A stretch of DNA of 64,000 bases from assembly GCF_037893015.1 (NCBI RefSeq), contig NC_133660.1, positions 167,030,363 through 167,094,362 on the forward strand, in the 5' to 3' direction. How positions within the stretch are numbered: position 1 is the first letter of the stretch; each line of letters starts with the position of its first letter. Source of the DNA: Macrotis lagotis. Its lineage: Eukaryota; Chordata; Mammalia; Peramelemorphia; Peramelidae. Positions 1 to 14,200 of this stretch are shown in pieces. Both the position numbers and the translations under genes were made by a program. The notes beneath the pieces were generated by a model, which saw only the letters and a program-made list of their open reading frames with translations, ran no database searches and had not been told where the DNA came from.

Positions 1-780
1 GATCAGTTTTTGAAAAAGGAATGTCAAAAAGTATGTCATACAACCTAAGATTGTTTTTCTTTATCATGATGTTGTTTGCTTTGGGTGATGTTAAGGGAAG
101 CCATTTAAAACATGGTAATCTCAACCATTTCTTTTTTTAATTTATCTTGTTATTTCATAAGTGTACTGTAAAATTTTCTGGTAGAGAGAGAGACAAAGGT
201 ATGTCTATGTTCAGAGTTAAAATATACAGACAGCTCCATTACCTAATTATTGTTTCTAGTTTAAACATATCCATTTCTTTATTATTAAGACTGTTGGAGG
301 AACAGTCTTTACCATGAATTTTGTAAATATTTTAGCATTTTATGTTTTACTCAAAATGCCAGGAGAGGTGGTGTCAGTGGGGTGTTAGTATATGTTTTAT
401 AAGCTGATTTTTGTAATATAATTTAGTTGGACTAAGCAATTAAGGAATTTTTGAAAATACTCATTCAATATTAGAGGACCTAATTTTGGGGACAATAATC
501 CAATATCTGTTAGAGACTTGATTGCTGGTTGGAAAATATGGCCTGTCATTAAGAACACTGAGACCAGAAGGACTCTAATTACCTTCATATTTTAGGTCTT
601 ATTGATAAGAGAAGTCTGAGTTAATTCTAACATAAAACTTGAAAAATTAGGTTGTGATTATAATTTAAGTTAAATAATTTATTTTTTCACTGTCAAAATT
701 AGCTGTTACCATTGGAGCAGGATCATATATAAAACATAAGTGTTAAAATGTATATTTTCCTGCTTTTCTTACTGTTGCAG
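1..780. other. NFXL1 intron, 3' part
   Basis: AT-rich intron sequence ahead of the first visible exon. I recognise no SINE, LINE or other gene in it. The last 20 bases form the acceptor (pyrimidine-rich, ending TGTTGCAG). Confidence 0.6.
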
Positions 781-921
781 ATCAGTCCCCTACCATGTCA
801 TGCTGTGGGTCCTTATTCTTGTAAGAGATTTTGTGGACGGAATCTAGATTGTCAAAATCATACTTGTATGATGGAGTGTCATAAAGTCACTGAAATGAAG
901 GGCTATGTGGATGAAAAAAAG
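781..921 (+). CDS. NFXL1: NFXL1 exon, first in window
   Basis: The 141-nt exon is phase 0 at both ends and is bounded by TTGCAG and GTAGCA. It encodes 47 residues beginning [16 protein letters not shown], very close to human NFXL1 as I know it. Regularly spaced Cys and His residues (C-x3-C-x5-C-x2-H-x2-C-x3-C-H) are part of an NF-X1-type finger. The ATG at 748 lies upstream of the acceptor and is not a real start. Confidence 0.95.
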
Positions 922-3900
922 GTAGCATTCTTATTTTTATAAGTAATCATGCTTAACAGAATAGATTTTTGACAGGAATCTTGTCAATTCTTTCATTAGT
1001 ACTAACATTTAGGATTTTAAAATAATTTTGTTACTTCTGTGGAGCTGTGATGTTGATAATGTGAATGTATACCCATAGTAGTACAGATTGGAAACCATTT
1101 ATACCTTCTTTTACAGTGCTGTTCTTATCTTGTGTCTTTACGTGAATTTTTCCATAAAGAATCCACTTGGCTGGGGCGGCTAGGTGGCGCAGTGGATAAA
1201 GCACCGGCCCTGGAGTCAGGAGTACCTGGGTTCAAATCCAGGCTCAGACACTTAATAATTACCTAGCTGTGTGGCCTTGGGCAAGCCACTTAACCCCATT
1301 TGCCTTGCAAAAAACTAAAAAAAAAAAAGAAAGAAAAAGAAAAATGTGGTCACTGTTAAGTATATTCAAATTTTTTTCCTTTGTCTTTGGTTTATTGGTG
1401 CTAGTCATTACTTTCTTCTCTTCCCCCAACTCTTCAGTATCCCCTTCCTCATTTTTAATCAACAGAATTCCCCTCCAATATAGAAGCATAAATAGCATCA
1501 GAAATCAGTATAATGACCATATCTGGCAATTTCTGATTGAGTCTTCAAGCATAGTCCACTGCTTTTCTGCTAAGACAAGGAAGAGATGCTTACCTAGCAG
1601 TTCAGTGATATCACAATTAACTATTGATTTATCAGGGTCCTGAAGTCTTTCAGTTTTTTAACATCATTTTAGGTATTGTATAAATTGCTCTCCTGTTTCT
1701 GCTCACTTTGCTATAAGTCTTTCCAAGTTTCCTACATTTCTTCCCCAAAATTCTTCTTTTGGTGCAAAAGTATTCTGTTACATTCATTTTTATTTAGTCT
1801 TTTGATGGACTTTCTGTTCTTTGCTATCATAAAAATGTAGCTATAATAAATCTTTTTGTTTATATGAGATTTTTGCCTAGTAGTCATATTGCTGTTTTAG
1901 AAAGTATGTATATTTTAGTGACTTTCCTAGCATGATTCCAAACTGGCATCAAGAATAATCAGACCAATTCATAACTATCAATAGGGAATAGCCCAGTTAA
2001 CATTTTCTACTTTCAGCTTTTATTATTTTTGCCAACCTAATGGGTGTGAGATAAAACCTCAGCATAATTTTTATTTTATTTTTTTTATGAAAGCTCAGGT
2101 CCCCAGAGCCCTTTTTATTCTTTGGTATTTTTAAAAATAATTTTAGATAAAGAGAAAATGTATTACAGTCTATTTAACTTTGACATGATTCTATATACAT
2201 ACATATAGAGACAGATTGAGGATTTTTGGTCTTGAAGTGATGGCATTATGCATTGCCATGGCCTACTTGGGGGATGTATGTGCAATTCACATACTATACA
2301 TAGATTTATATTTATTTTATTACTGTCACATATGTATACATGAACATATACATATGTGTCAGTGTCAAATAAATTTATACCAAGATATAATCTTACTTTC
2401 TCTTTTGTGGGTTAACCCACAATAATTTGTAATGTTATTTTGGTTAGGGTCTAATTTTACAGGAGGTGCCCATTTAATTAAGAAAAAATATTTTGGAAAC
2501 AAATGCAAATAATCAATCTGCACTTAATTATGAATACTGTTGATTCTTTTCCTTAATATTCATTAAAGTTGCGCTTCTAGATATTGCTTAAATCAGATGG
2601 ATTAACTTTATGTACAGTACTTGGAAGGAATTTAAAAAAAACTTGTGTCTTGAAAAACTTTGATACCAATTGCCTGTCTCTCTTCCATTAATGAGTATAT
2701 AAAGTTTGAGAAGCTCTATGTTATAAAACCTTGAACTTGGAATCAAAATACTTGACTAATTCTGTAATTTAATAGCAGTATTGTTATCGAATTCATTTTA
2801 CAGCTAAAGAAACTGAAGTTCAGAGACAGTAATAGTTGCACTTTCACTATTATAGGATTAGGAGAGAGAACTTTCAAATTCATCATCTCTAAGTTACATT
2901 TATTTATCATAATTTCATTAAAGTTATTACAAATTTCCACAAATAGGTGAATTAAATACTTTAACCAGTGCTTTTGAATGTCATAAAAATAAGGCATATA
3001 GTTTCAAGCTACAAAAAATTCTGTCAGGACAAATGTAAATAGAACATGAGCCATTCTTTTTTCCTAATTTTTTCCCTAATTATACATTTTTACTACTATT
3101 TCATCTTAAATCATTCAAAATATTCTGTAAACAGACTCCCATTACAGTGATGGTTTCTGAATAGAAATTTATGAGTTTAGTTTTTAACTTATTGTAAGAG
3201 TGCTTTCTTAATCTATTTTAATAACTATAAATATATTTTAATACAACTATAACACAAAAGGTAGTTTTGTTATTTTATAATCTAAATGCCTAATTGAGGG
3301 AAGGGAGGGAAGGGAAAGGGCAGTCTAGTTTTATTTTGGCGTTTTTGTTTGTCTTTAAGTAGCTAACTTCAACTTCTTCCTTCTACCTCAGCTTCAGATG
3401 TCCCAACTCTGCCCTGTTATCAAAATTTTACAAATACTTGGGAATAGCACCAGTATCTGTGTGGCCCTCAGGATTATTAGATTTAGAGCTAGAAGGAACT
3501 TTTTTTTTATTCTTGCAAGGCAATAGGATTAAATGACTTGCCCGAGGATGTACAGCTACATCCTCCTGACTCCAGCACTCCCCCTAGCTGCCCTGAGAAG
3601 GGACTTTTCAATATCACATAATCCATCAGTTTTCAAAGTTTTGTGTGTTAAGTAGATTACTGAGACCACCAAAGAGTTTTTTTTTTTTTTTTTGCAAGGC
3701 AATGGGGTTAATATGTTTGCCCAAGGCCACACAGCTAGGTAATTATTAAGTGTCTGAGGTCAGATTTGAACTCAGGACTCCTGACTCCAGGGCCGGTGCT
3801 CTATCCACTGTGCCACCTAGCCGCCCCAAGAGTTTTTTTTTTAATGTATGACATTTATCATATTAGAAAGTAAAACTGATTAAAAATGTGAATTCATCAG

Positions 3901-6900
3901 TTCACTTAAAAATAGCATTAAGCCATTCTATGTTAACATCACATTTTAAAATGAAAATATTAAAAAAATAAGTTAGTGAGAAAAGAGGCATTATTTTACA
4001 TTTTTTGCAAATCTATTCTATATTCATTCTGTTGTAAACTGTAGAAATTTAATAAAAAAAATTTTGTTTCAAGGACATTTAACTTAGTATCTAATTGGGA
4101 TTGGCTTTTTATTGTATAGGATTTGAGGAAAATAGTGAAGATGGAAATAGATATCTTGACAGATGTATCACATTAGAAAGAGAGTATAAGATTTGGTTTC
4201 TGAGGGCCAGGATTTGAATCTTTGTTCTGCTATTTTTTTCTTTACTTATTTGACTTGGATCATATTACATTTTTCCTTATTTGTTAAATGAGAAAATTGG
4301 AATAAAAATTGATCTCTAAAATCTCTTCTATATTGAAATACCATGATTGATTTTAGAAGTCAGGAATTGTATCATGGATTTTTTTTATATTGGCTACTCA
4401 CCCAGATGGTTTTTTAAACAAAAGAATTGGTGGAGTATAACAGAATGTTAGAGTTGTATAGAATGTTAGAACTTGGTTATTGAAGATGATGGAAATTGTA
4501 ACTTGAGGCCACATGGTCAGATGGTGGTAGAGCTTAGAAAGCAGGACTCTCAACTTTCAGTTCACTGTTTTTCATTTTTGTCAAATAGGTGAAAATTAGT
4601 TGTGATGAATATTTTGTAACTAATGTGTTGAGAAATGACTGGCTGTAGTCCTGTTTTCAAACTGTTGCTATTTTTTTTCTCCATAATCCTAAATGTTTAG
4701 AAAAAAGATCTTACTTGTTAGATACTGTATTATGATAAAGATTTACTGTTTAAGTAACCCTAGAACTAGAAGTTTTAGTTGTATTTGATATCTGGAATTG
4801 GTGATAAAAATATTTAATCTCTGTAATTTATTCTCCTTATCCATAAGACTGAGTTGTTTTGTTCATTTTTATAAATTCCTCTTTAATAATGTCCTGTAGA
4901 CAAAACCTGAGCCTTGGCATGGTAGTTTGATAACATCAGTGATGTATTTGTCAAGGTCCTTCATAATGTCTTAAAAATGCAATTGTTTTTATTCTTTTTA
5001 CATTTTACTATTCTGTTAGTCATTTGAAGATTTTGCTTTGGAAGGGGGACTTTCTAATTTTCTAATTTCCATATATATATATATATATATATCCCTTTTC
5101 CACATTCTCTTTTCAAGCAGTTACTTTTTTTTTAAAGTTAGATATATGCTTTCTTTGAACTGTCTTGCTAATTTATATTTTTCTCTAAATGCCTACAGTG
5201 CTGTTTAGTCTCTTTTTTTCTTTTTTTGATGAGAAGGAAAGTGTGATTCTTAAAGCATTCTGACTTTTAAAAAATGGGTGGTAAGGAAATGGGAAATCAC
5301 AACTTGGCCCAAAATAGTGGTTTCCACAGTTGGCTGAATTAATTTTTTTATTTTTTACTAGGCAGGGCCAGAATGTCTTCAGTGTGAAGAAGCATGCTGT
5401 AAACCACGGCCACCAGGTTGTCCACATCCATGTATTTTGCCCTGTCACCCTGGAGAATGTCCTTCTTGTGTTCAGATGGTCAGAATAAAATGTCATTGCA
5501 AACTCATAAGTTTATATGTGGAATGCAGGTAAGCACATTGAAGAAGCTATTTTTCCTGTTTCTAAATTTTAACATGAAGAAATTATTGAATATTCTCTTT
5601 TAAGATTTAAATTTCCCCCAATTACATGTAAAAACAATTTTTATCATTTATTTTTAAAAATGAGTTTTAAATTCTCTTCTTCCTTTGCCTCTTACTTCAT
5701 TGAGAAAGCAAGCAATTTGATCTAGATTATTCATATACAGCCACATTAAACATTTCTGTATTACAAAAGGAAAACACATCAAAAAATGCCCATTTTGCTT
5801 TAATTCATTCTCTCCTCTCTTCCTACTACCACTTGTCTTATACAGGTCCTCATTGTCATGTGTAGCAATTTTCACTGAAGAGATCTTTCCAATCCAGTTT
5901 TTCTTATTCTTGTAGTTGATCATGGTATTTTGTTACCCAGAAATCTTCATTGGATATTCACTACATCATAAGGAAAGTGCTAATTTTTAATCTAGCATTG
6001 AAGACCTTCCCCAATCTGGTATCCCTTCCCCCCTTTCTAGCTTTATCTCATTTTCCTTTTTTCTGTTGTTTTTGGCTCTTGCCTTTGGTATATGCTATCT
6101 ATCCTTTGTTTGTTTGTTTTTTTTTAATAAAGACATTTGTTTTATTTGACAACATTGGATTTCTATGCCACTAGGACACAGGCTCCACCAACCCCTTTAA
6201 TTTTTTTCCTCTGCTCTTCTGCTGAAGAACTTTGCCTTCATGATGACTGGCTGCTTGGGGAGTTTCCCTTTTCCTAGGACTTTGTAGTATCCTGACCACA
6301 CAGCGTCAGTGATAGGGGCAAGCCCCTTCTTGTTTTTGGCCGCATTAATCCTGGTCTGCTCACTGAACAGTGTCCACAGCTTATCAAGGTTGACAGTTGG
6401 GCAGTAGCTTTGGTTCTTCTTCAGGTGGACCTTCCCGAAGTAACCTGGATGATATTTGGAAGTTGATTCAGTGATGGTGCAGGCCTCCCTCATTGCTGTG
6501 TCCTTCAGGGTGCTTCCGTTGCTTGCTGATGCACCCGTGGCCATGGCTCACGTGCCCACATCTTCCTTAGTTGGGATGGCTGAGGAGGGGAAAGAGCTGG
6601 CAGATTGGGCATGGCTAGGGGAAGGCCCTGCCTCACCCGGCCTCGTGTGCCCTGGCCTGTGACCTGCATTCTGGCTTGCGCCCCCAGCCCCCATCCCGGA
6701 GATCCTGCGAGGAGAGGGAAGGGAAGAGGAGCCAGGAGTGAGGCGGCCCGAGCGGGCGGAGCCAGGTCTCCCGGGGCCCAGACCCCCCTCCCACACACAC
6801 ACACACCATAGTCACCTACCATGTCCCTATCCATCCTTTAAAGTGTAACTTAGATTCTCATTACTGTCAAGCCTTCCTTATTACCTGTAGTTAATAACTA

Positions 6901-7993
6901 ATGATTCCATGAAACTTGTTACTATGGGATTTTGTTTTGTGCCTTTCATATGAAATTTTTTAATATTACATAATATTTGTTTCCAAATTTTCTATTTCTT
7001 AACAGCACAGTAATGGCTTCCAAAGTGATTTGAATGGATGGATGACTGAATGTGAATGAGCTAAAAATTGATACAAGACCATAAAGTAGAGTTTTGAAAA
7101 TAGTAGAAACTTCATAAATGAATTTGAAAAAGCAGTTCATTAACAAACATAATTAAAAACATTTTGTGAGAAATTTAGAGGTTGTATGATTTTTGAAGTA
7201 TGCCAGAATGGGCTATAAATGGACTTCTGATTTAGATAGTTTTGTAACTTTTTCTGTGTTTGGTTCTAGACAGTTGTCAACTGCTGATGTGGGTAAAAAG
7301 AACCTATTGACTTCTTGTAAAAATCAGTGTCCTAAAGAGGTAAGCAACTTTAAATCTAGTTGTCTTTGGATATCTCTAATGACCTTTGGTTTATTTTTCC
7401 TTTAACTCATTACTTTTCTTTGAGCATCTTATTTCAGGTCTAAAAGACTTAATTTAAGATTAGATTTTCCTGATAGCATTGTTTATAAAATTCTACAATA
7501 CGTAGAGAATAAGCATGAATTTCAGAAATTGGAAAACACTAGTTGTACAAACCATAATTTTTATTACTACTACAATGGGTTGGGGGTTTTTTTTAGTTTT
7601 TTTAAGGCAGTGGGGTTAAGTGACTTCCCCAAGGCCACACAGCTAGGTAATTATTACATGTTTGAGGCTGGATTTGAATTCAGGTCCTCCTGACTCCAGG
7701 GCCAGTGCTCTATCCACTGTGCTACCTAGCTGTCCCTACAAACCATAATTTTTAACATTTTAACATTTTATTTGTTTTCCAATTATATACAATACTGATA
7801 TGTACCCATCATTTTTGCAAGGCTCTGAATTATGCAATTTCCCTCCCCCTCCCCCACAGAAGGCTGTCTGACAGTCTCTAAATTGTTTCCATGCCATACA
7901 TTGATGTAAATTGAATGTGTTATAAGAGTAAACATAAGAACAAACATAACCCCTCACCCCCCCCCCCCCCAAGAAGATGAGAAACCTCAAGAA

Positions 7994-8046
<53 letters not shown>

Positions 8047-8217
8047 TTGTACTTCAGTCTGTGTTCAGATTTCAATGGCTCTGTCTCTGGAGTGAGTTGC
8101 TTTCTTTATCATAATAAGTCCACCAGAGAAGTTGCTTCAATATTTTTTCCCACAGTTGCTATTACTAGCTGTACCTCCACTCTATTTCTCCCCACTCTCA
8201 CTTATTCTGTTTGTTCA

Positions 8218-8258
<41 letters not shown>

Positions 8259-11200
8259 TCCCTCTCTCTCCCCCCCTCCCCCCCTTTCATCCTGGCCCTG
8301 TCCAAAACGTGTTGTATTTGAGTATCCTCTCCCTCAATCTTCCCTCTCTTCTATCACCTATTCCTCCCCCCATTCCCTTTTATCCCATCCCTTTCTTATT
8401 TTTCCCTAGAGTAAGATAGATTTCCTCACCCTATTAATGTGTATGTTATTTTCTCTCTGAGCCATTTCTGATGAGAATGAAGGCTCACTCATTCCCCCTT
8501 GCCTTCCCCCTTTCCACTTCATTGTAAAAGCTTTTTCTTGATTCTTAGGTGAAATTTCTTAGCTTTTTCTTCATCTCCTTTTCCTGTTTCACCCATTGAC
8601 TCCATCTTTTTTAATTTGGTTTTCATGATTTTTCTGCATTGTTCTCATTTTTCCTCCACCTCCCTTTTATTCCACTCCTTTCTATGTCCTGTCTATATAT
8701 GATCCTTCTAACTGCTCTTATAAATGAGAAAGTTCATATGAGTTATCAATATCTTCTTCCTTTACAGGAATACAAACAGTTCAACATCATCCAGTTCCTC
8801 ATAGTTAGTCCTTTTCTTCCACTCCCTCTATGATTCACCAGAGTCCTGTACTTGGAGATCAAACTTTCTGTTCAGCTCTGGTTGTTTCAATGGCAAAGTT
8901 TGAAAGTCCCCTATTTCATTGAAAGTCAATCATTTCCCCTGAAAGAGGTTGTACAGTTTTGCTGGGTAGTTCATTCTTGGTTGTAAACCAAGATCTTTTG
9001 CCTTCTAGAATATCATATTCCAATCCCTACAAGCCCTTAATGTAGATGCTGCCAGATCCTGTGTAATCCTGACTATGGAGCCTCAGTAGTTAAATTGTTT
9101 GTTTCTGGCAGCTTTTAGAATTTTCTCTTTGATTTGGGAGTTTGGGAATTTGACTATAATATTCCTGGAAGTTTTTCTTTTGGGATTTCTTTCATGAGGT
9201 GACTGGAGAATTCCTCTCAATTTCTATTTTACCCTCTGCTTCTAGGATCTCAGGGCAATTTTGCTGTATTATTTCTTGAAAAATGAAATCTTAGGTTCTT
9301 TTCCTGATCATGGCTTTCAGATAGTCCAATACTTTTTAAATTATTTCTTTTGGATCTATTTTTGAGGTCAGTTGTTTTTCCAATGAGATATTTCACATTT
9401 TCTTCTAATTTCTAACTTTTTTTTGGGAAAAGTTTTATTTCTTCCTGATTTCTCGCAAAGTCATCAGCTTCCTTTAGTTCCATTCTGCATTTGATGGAGT
9501 TATTTTCTTCAGAGAGCTTTTTTTATCTCTTTTTCCAGCTGGCCAGTTCTGCTTTTTAAGGCATTCTTCTCCTCATTTGCCATTTGTTTTGCTTTTTCCA
9601 TTAGACCTAAATTGGTTTTTAACATATTATTTTCTTCAGTATTTTTTGTATATCTTTCACCAAGCTTTTGATTTGGTTTTCATGATTTTTTCTGCATTGC
9701 TCTCATTTCTCCTCCCAATTTTTCCTCCACCTCCTTTAATTGCTTTTCAAAGTCTTTTTTTTTTTTTTTTTTTTTTTTTTGCTTGCTCATCCATAGTCTG
9801 AGCCCATTTTCTATTTCTGTTTGAGGTTTTGGAAACTTTGATTTTGTCATCACCTGAATATGTATTTTGATCTTTCATGGGAAAGTAATTCTTTATGGTC
9901 AGATTCTTCTTTTTCTGTTTACTCATTTCCTCAGCCCAAGACTAATTTACAGCACTTCCAAGGCTTTGGAGTTATTTTTTGGGGGGGGGGACACCTTACT
10001 GGGCCCTTTATTCCTCCAAGGTCTTATGCTCTCTAGCCTGTGCTTTGATATGTAGATGACCAAAGCAATACCCTCTGCCCTGAGGCTATAAGGAGGGATC
10101 CAGCTTGGTTATTTAGTATGGAAGCCCAAACTGCAATATCTGGGTGCAGGCAAACAGCAGAGTCCTACCCCAGGGAGAGCAGAGAAATCTCTGCAGACTT
10201 CCCTTACCGTCTCTTGGGGTGCAGGCTGCTTTCTCCCACTTCTCACTGCAGATTCTGTGGCAGGTCCTCCCTCATTCCACACTCATTCTAGTATAGCAGA
10301 GTTCTCTCACCACCCCTTCAAACTGTTGCTGGTGATCTCTGGGCTGGGCTGGGCTGCACTGGGCTGCACTGTAGCTGGTTTTTTCCCCCAACCACCGGTC
10401 CTTGTGAAACACACCTTTCTCGCAGAACTTGTATGTTATCTTGGACTGGGAAAATGTATCACTCAGTCTTTCTGTGGGTTCTGCCCCTCTAAACTTTGGC
10501 TAGAGCCATCCTTTGTTTCCAAACCACAATTTTTATATAGTAAAAAATGTAATTTTAAGAAAAATTAAAGAACATATTTTATAAAATGAGTAGTTAAAAG
10601 ATGGAAAATATCAGCAGGTTGATAAAATATTAGACAGTTTTCGAGGCAGTAGATCTATAACTATCATTAAGGGACATTGAGGCTATGAAGAAATATCAAT
10701 CTGTTAGAGTTGATTTCATGGAGGAACAGTTTTGTATGCTTGGTACCATTGTTGGATCAGCTTGAAGAATCATTTCTTTGATCCATTGTATATATTTTTT
10801 TCATCAATCACTCTACTTTTTTTTAATTTTTTGGTTTTTGCAAGGCAGTAGGATTAAGTGACTTGCCCAAGGTCACACAGCTGGGTAATTATTAAGTGTT
10901 GTTTCTTTTTGGAGGTCTCAATTTCTGTGACAGTGTCTGTCTGTTAAGGATATTAAGCATGTTTTGAATTAACATCTTTGGTTCTCTCATTCTATTTTCC
11001 TAAGTTAACTTTAAAAATAATGTGAACTGACTTCAGTGATTTTAAATTGAAAAAGTAGCAATTTGTCATAGTTGTTTAATAATTCATAGAAATCATATTT
11101 AGATACTGGATATAGACAATACTATCCTCTATGTTGAAAAATCTGTTTTGCTTAATTTGACAGAAAAAAACATTTTTACTTATAATTTTTGTAAAAGTCA

Positions 11201-14200
11201 ATTGTTTATTTTTATTCTTAGTTTTAATTTTAGTGATATAAGTAGTATGCAGAAGAAGGACTCCTTTTGTTCTCTTCCTAGGTAATTGTTTTAAATATAG
11301 GCTTTTAAGATGTGGCCTAATTAGCAAGAACTTAGAAGTTCTGTTGATAAATGCTAAATACATTTTTCTTTTGAACACATTGCAGGGAATTTCATTTTTT
11401 GTTTTAAAGTTGTGTTTTTTATAACTTGAGGGGGGGAACCTTTTACAACCTACAGTAGTAAAATAGCATATCAGTCCTATAGAGTTGATTTTGTTTAAGA
11501 ATTTTAGGCATTGGGTCTTAAGTAATGAGACAAATAGAAAATATAACATGTTAATTTTGTTTTAAATTTATAATTTTCATTTCAAGTACATGCAGATAAA
11601 AATCACATGCAGCATGTTTAAAGTAACTTTCTTGCAGCTGCTCCTGCTGTTTGTCTTTCATTATCAAAGAAGACCATGACATTAGGGAGGCGATGCCATG
11701 ACAAGCAAGTGAATTGGATGGGTGAGGGCAGTGCTGTGCTAAGTTATCAGTCTGACTTTCCTCTCTGGAGTCATCTGGGTCCAGTGACCAGATACAAATC
11801 AAGCCTACTGGAGACATCCACAACTAAAGTGTGCCGTGTCTGAGGCCAGATTCAAATTCCCATCCTTATGACTCCAAGGTCAGAACTCTATCCTCTGTGT
11901 CACCTAGCTGCCCTAATGTTACATTGCTAGAAACTAAAATAATTCATAGGGTGGCTAGGTGGCGTAGTGGATAGAGCACCGGCCTTGGAGTCAGGAGTAC
12001 CTGGGTTCAAATCCAGTCGAAGACACTTAATAATTACCTAGTCATGTGGCCTTGGGCAAGCCACTTAACCCCATTTGCCTTGCAAAAACCTAAAAAAAAA
12101 AAATTCATAAATATATTTAAAAATTCTGGAAATATTGTAAGAATATAAGATCCCAAAGAAGTAGACTGGTTTCCAGAAGGAACTGTTAGATTTTTCCTTT
12201 TTTTTCTGAGATAGACTATTCCTGTCATCTTTCTCCATATGGGACATTAAGAATATTTTTTTCTTTGGAATCAAAGTAATGCTAAAGAAATCTGTAAGGG
12301 AAGTGATGGTCTTTTTAGTTTTTGTGTGAGGGCAGGTTAGAGAGTGGAATTTGGAGTATATATTCAGGTAACATTTTGTTATCTACATATTTGATACTTT
12401 CCCCAAAAACTGTATTGATTAGGAGGGTTTTTTTAAAAAAGGTGAATTTTTCCTTTTTTAAAGTTAACTTCAGCTAATGCTATACCATATAGAGTTGTGG
12501 GAAATATAAACTGTTAAAAGAATTTACTATCAGTCTGGTAAGTAGTTTTAGATCTTCTATTTTTTTTTTTTTAGGTTTTTTTTTGCAAGGCAAATGGGGT
12601 TAAGTGGCTTGCCCAAGGCCACACAGCTAGGTAATTATGTGTCTGAGGCCGAATTTGAACTCAGGTGCTCCTGACTCCAGGGCGGGTGCTCTATCTACTG
12701 CACCACCTAGCCACACCTAAGTAGCTTTAGATCTTAAAAGGATTAGAGTCATTAAGAAAAAGAAACTACTAATTTTAGTGGTGTGATAAAAGAAAATTTA
12801 GGGAAAGTTTAAAAAGACCTTTTTTGATTCCTGAATTATTTTGTGAAATGGAGGTCCATGAAACAACGTTAAAAAGAACCAAGGATTTGAAGTTAGACCT
12901 GAGTTTCAATCTGGTTTAATCATGGAGCTTCTCTGGTTCTGGGTTTCTTCAGCTGCAAAATGATGGCATCACACTGTGGGGACAGTGTTAGTGGACAGTA
13001 AACTCAAGATGAATCAAGGGGTAAGGAGCGCGTCTGTGAAGTAATTGAGACCCAGCAAGGATGTCCCCTCTACCTACTGAGGCTGATACCTTCAATGGTC
13101 AAAGGACCTGCCTGGTCCTGCAGCCCGACTTATCAGTGGCAAAACTGAAATACACCTCTGGTCACTAGATCTGCTCCTTCTTTCCAATACACAAAAAGGC
13201 TTTCCTTATTGATGAATCGGTGTGTCTCTGGCATTCATCCATCATGTGCTGTGCACCAGACATTGCTGCTTGCGGCTTGGGGATAAAGACAGAAAAAGAA
13301 ATGGATTCTTATGTTCTTTGGAAGGCAAATGACAAGATGGAAGTTAAATGAAAATATTGACAAATTCTGAGAAGTGGATGCTAGTAACTGGGATTAGGAT
13401 ATGCTTCTTATAGGAGGGGGCCCTTAAGATGAACTTGAAAGGAAACTGGATTCTTTGAGGAGGTGGTGAAGAGGGAGCTCATTCCAGGCATGGGGCATCC
13501 TGGGCACAGACACAGAAATTTGCCTGGAAGGCAAGGTGAATGAGTGGGAGAAATTTTATATACTTAAACCAGCAAAGATAACTTGGAGCAAGACTGTAAA
13601 AGACCAGAAGAAATTTGTATTTTATTCTAGAGGCAGGGGGAGAAAGCCACTGTAGCTTTTTGTGCAGGGAATAAAGAAATGTTGAGATCTATCAGTGCCT
13701 TAGGAAAAATTAATTTGGCAGCTGTTGTGTATGAGGTACAGATTAGTAAAGAGAGAAACTGGAGACTGGAAGATCAATTAGGAGATATCTCAACCAATAG
13801 ATAAGGGCTTAAACTAGAATAAGTGGAGGAAAGAAGGCAAAGCTATTTTATAAAGGGAGAACCAACTGGATTTTACTGATATACAACAGGGAGAAAAATG
13901 AATGTGGTCTTAGGCTACATTTAAGAGAGGTATAGTTTGGAGGTTACACTATATGTTGTACTCTAACCTGTGGAGAGCAACACGAAACCCTGTTATTTTG
14001 GATGCCATATTTAGGAAGCACATTGATAAGAATGATTTGGGATAGTGACAGATGTCAGTCATGTCATATGAGAGTCAGTTGAAGGAACTAAAGAGAATTA
14101 GTTTGGAGAAGAAAAGCACTGGGAGTTTGGGGAACATGAAGGCCATCTTGAATTATTTGTAGATGAATTAGGCTTTCTTAGTCCCCAGGGACTTAACTAG

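Larger units (their letters stand above)
7755..10560 (-). mobile_element. HAL1-like (half-L1) retrotransposon
   Basis: Read on the reverse strand, a GC-richer 5' leader (about 10560-10060) is followed by a coiled-coil-like ORF1 part (about 9800-9450). Next comes an L1 ORF1p-like C-terminal domain (about 9300-8930), with recognisable [31 protein letters not shown] and [14 protein letters not shown]. This joins directly to a 3' UTR and A-rich end at 7755. No reverse-transcriptase ORF2 lies between ORF1 and the 3' UTR, which is the HAL1 layout. Frames are broken by stops and shifts. HAL1 elements move with L1 enzymes. It sits antisense in an 8.1-kb NFXL1 intron. Confidence 0.75.

Noticed and set aside
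748..942. ATG at 748 with a signal-peptide-like start ([11 protein letters not shown])
   Set aside because: The hydrophobic part is the pyrimidine tract of the splice acceptor read as protein; coding begins at 781.
6197..6544. 115-codon frame resembling ribosomal protein L27a as a functional gene
   Set aside because: The real frame is broken at several points, the start and end are shifted, and a poly(A) tail shows it is a retrocopy.
7996..8419. Arg-Glu and Ser-Leu repeat open frames
   Set aside because: Translations of (GA)n and (CT)n microsatellites.
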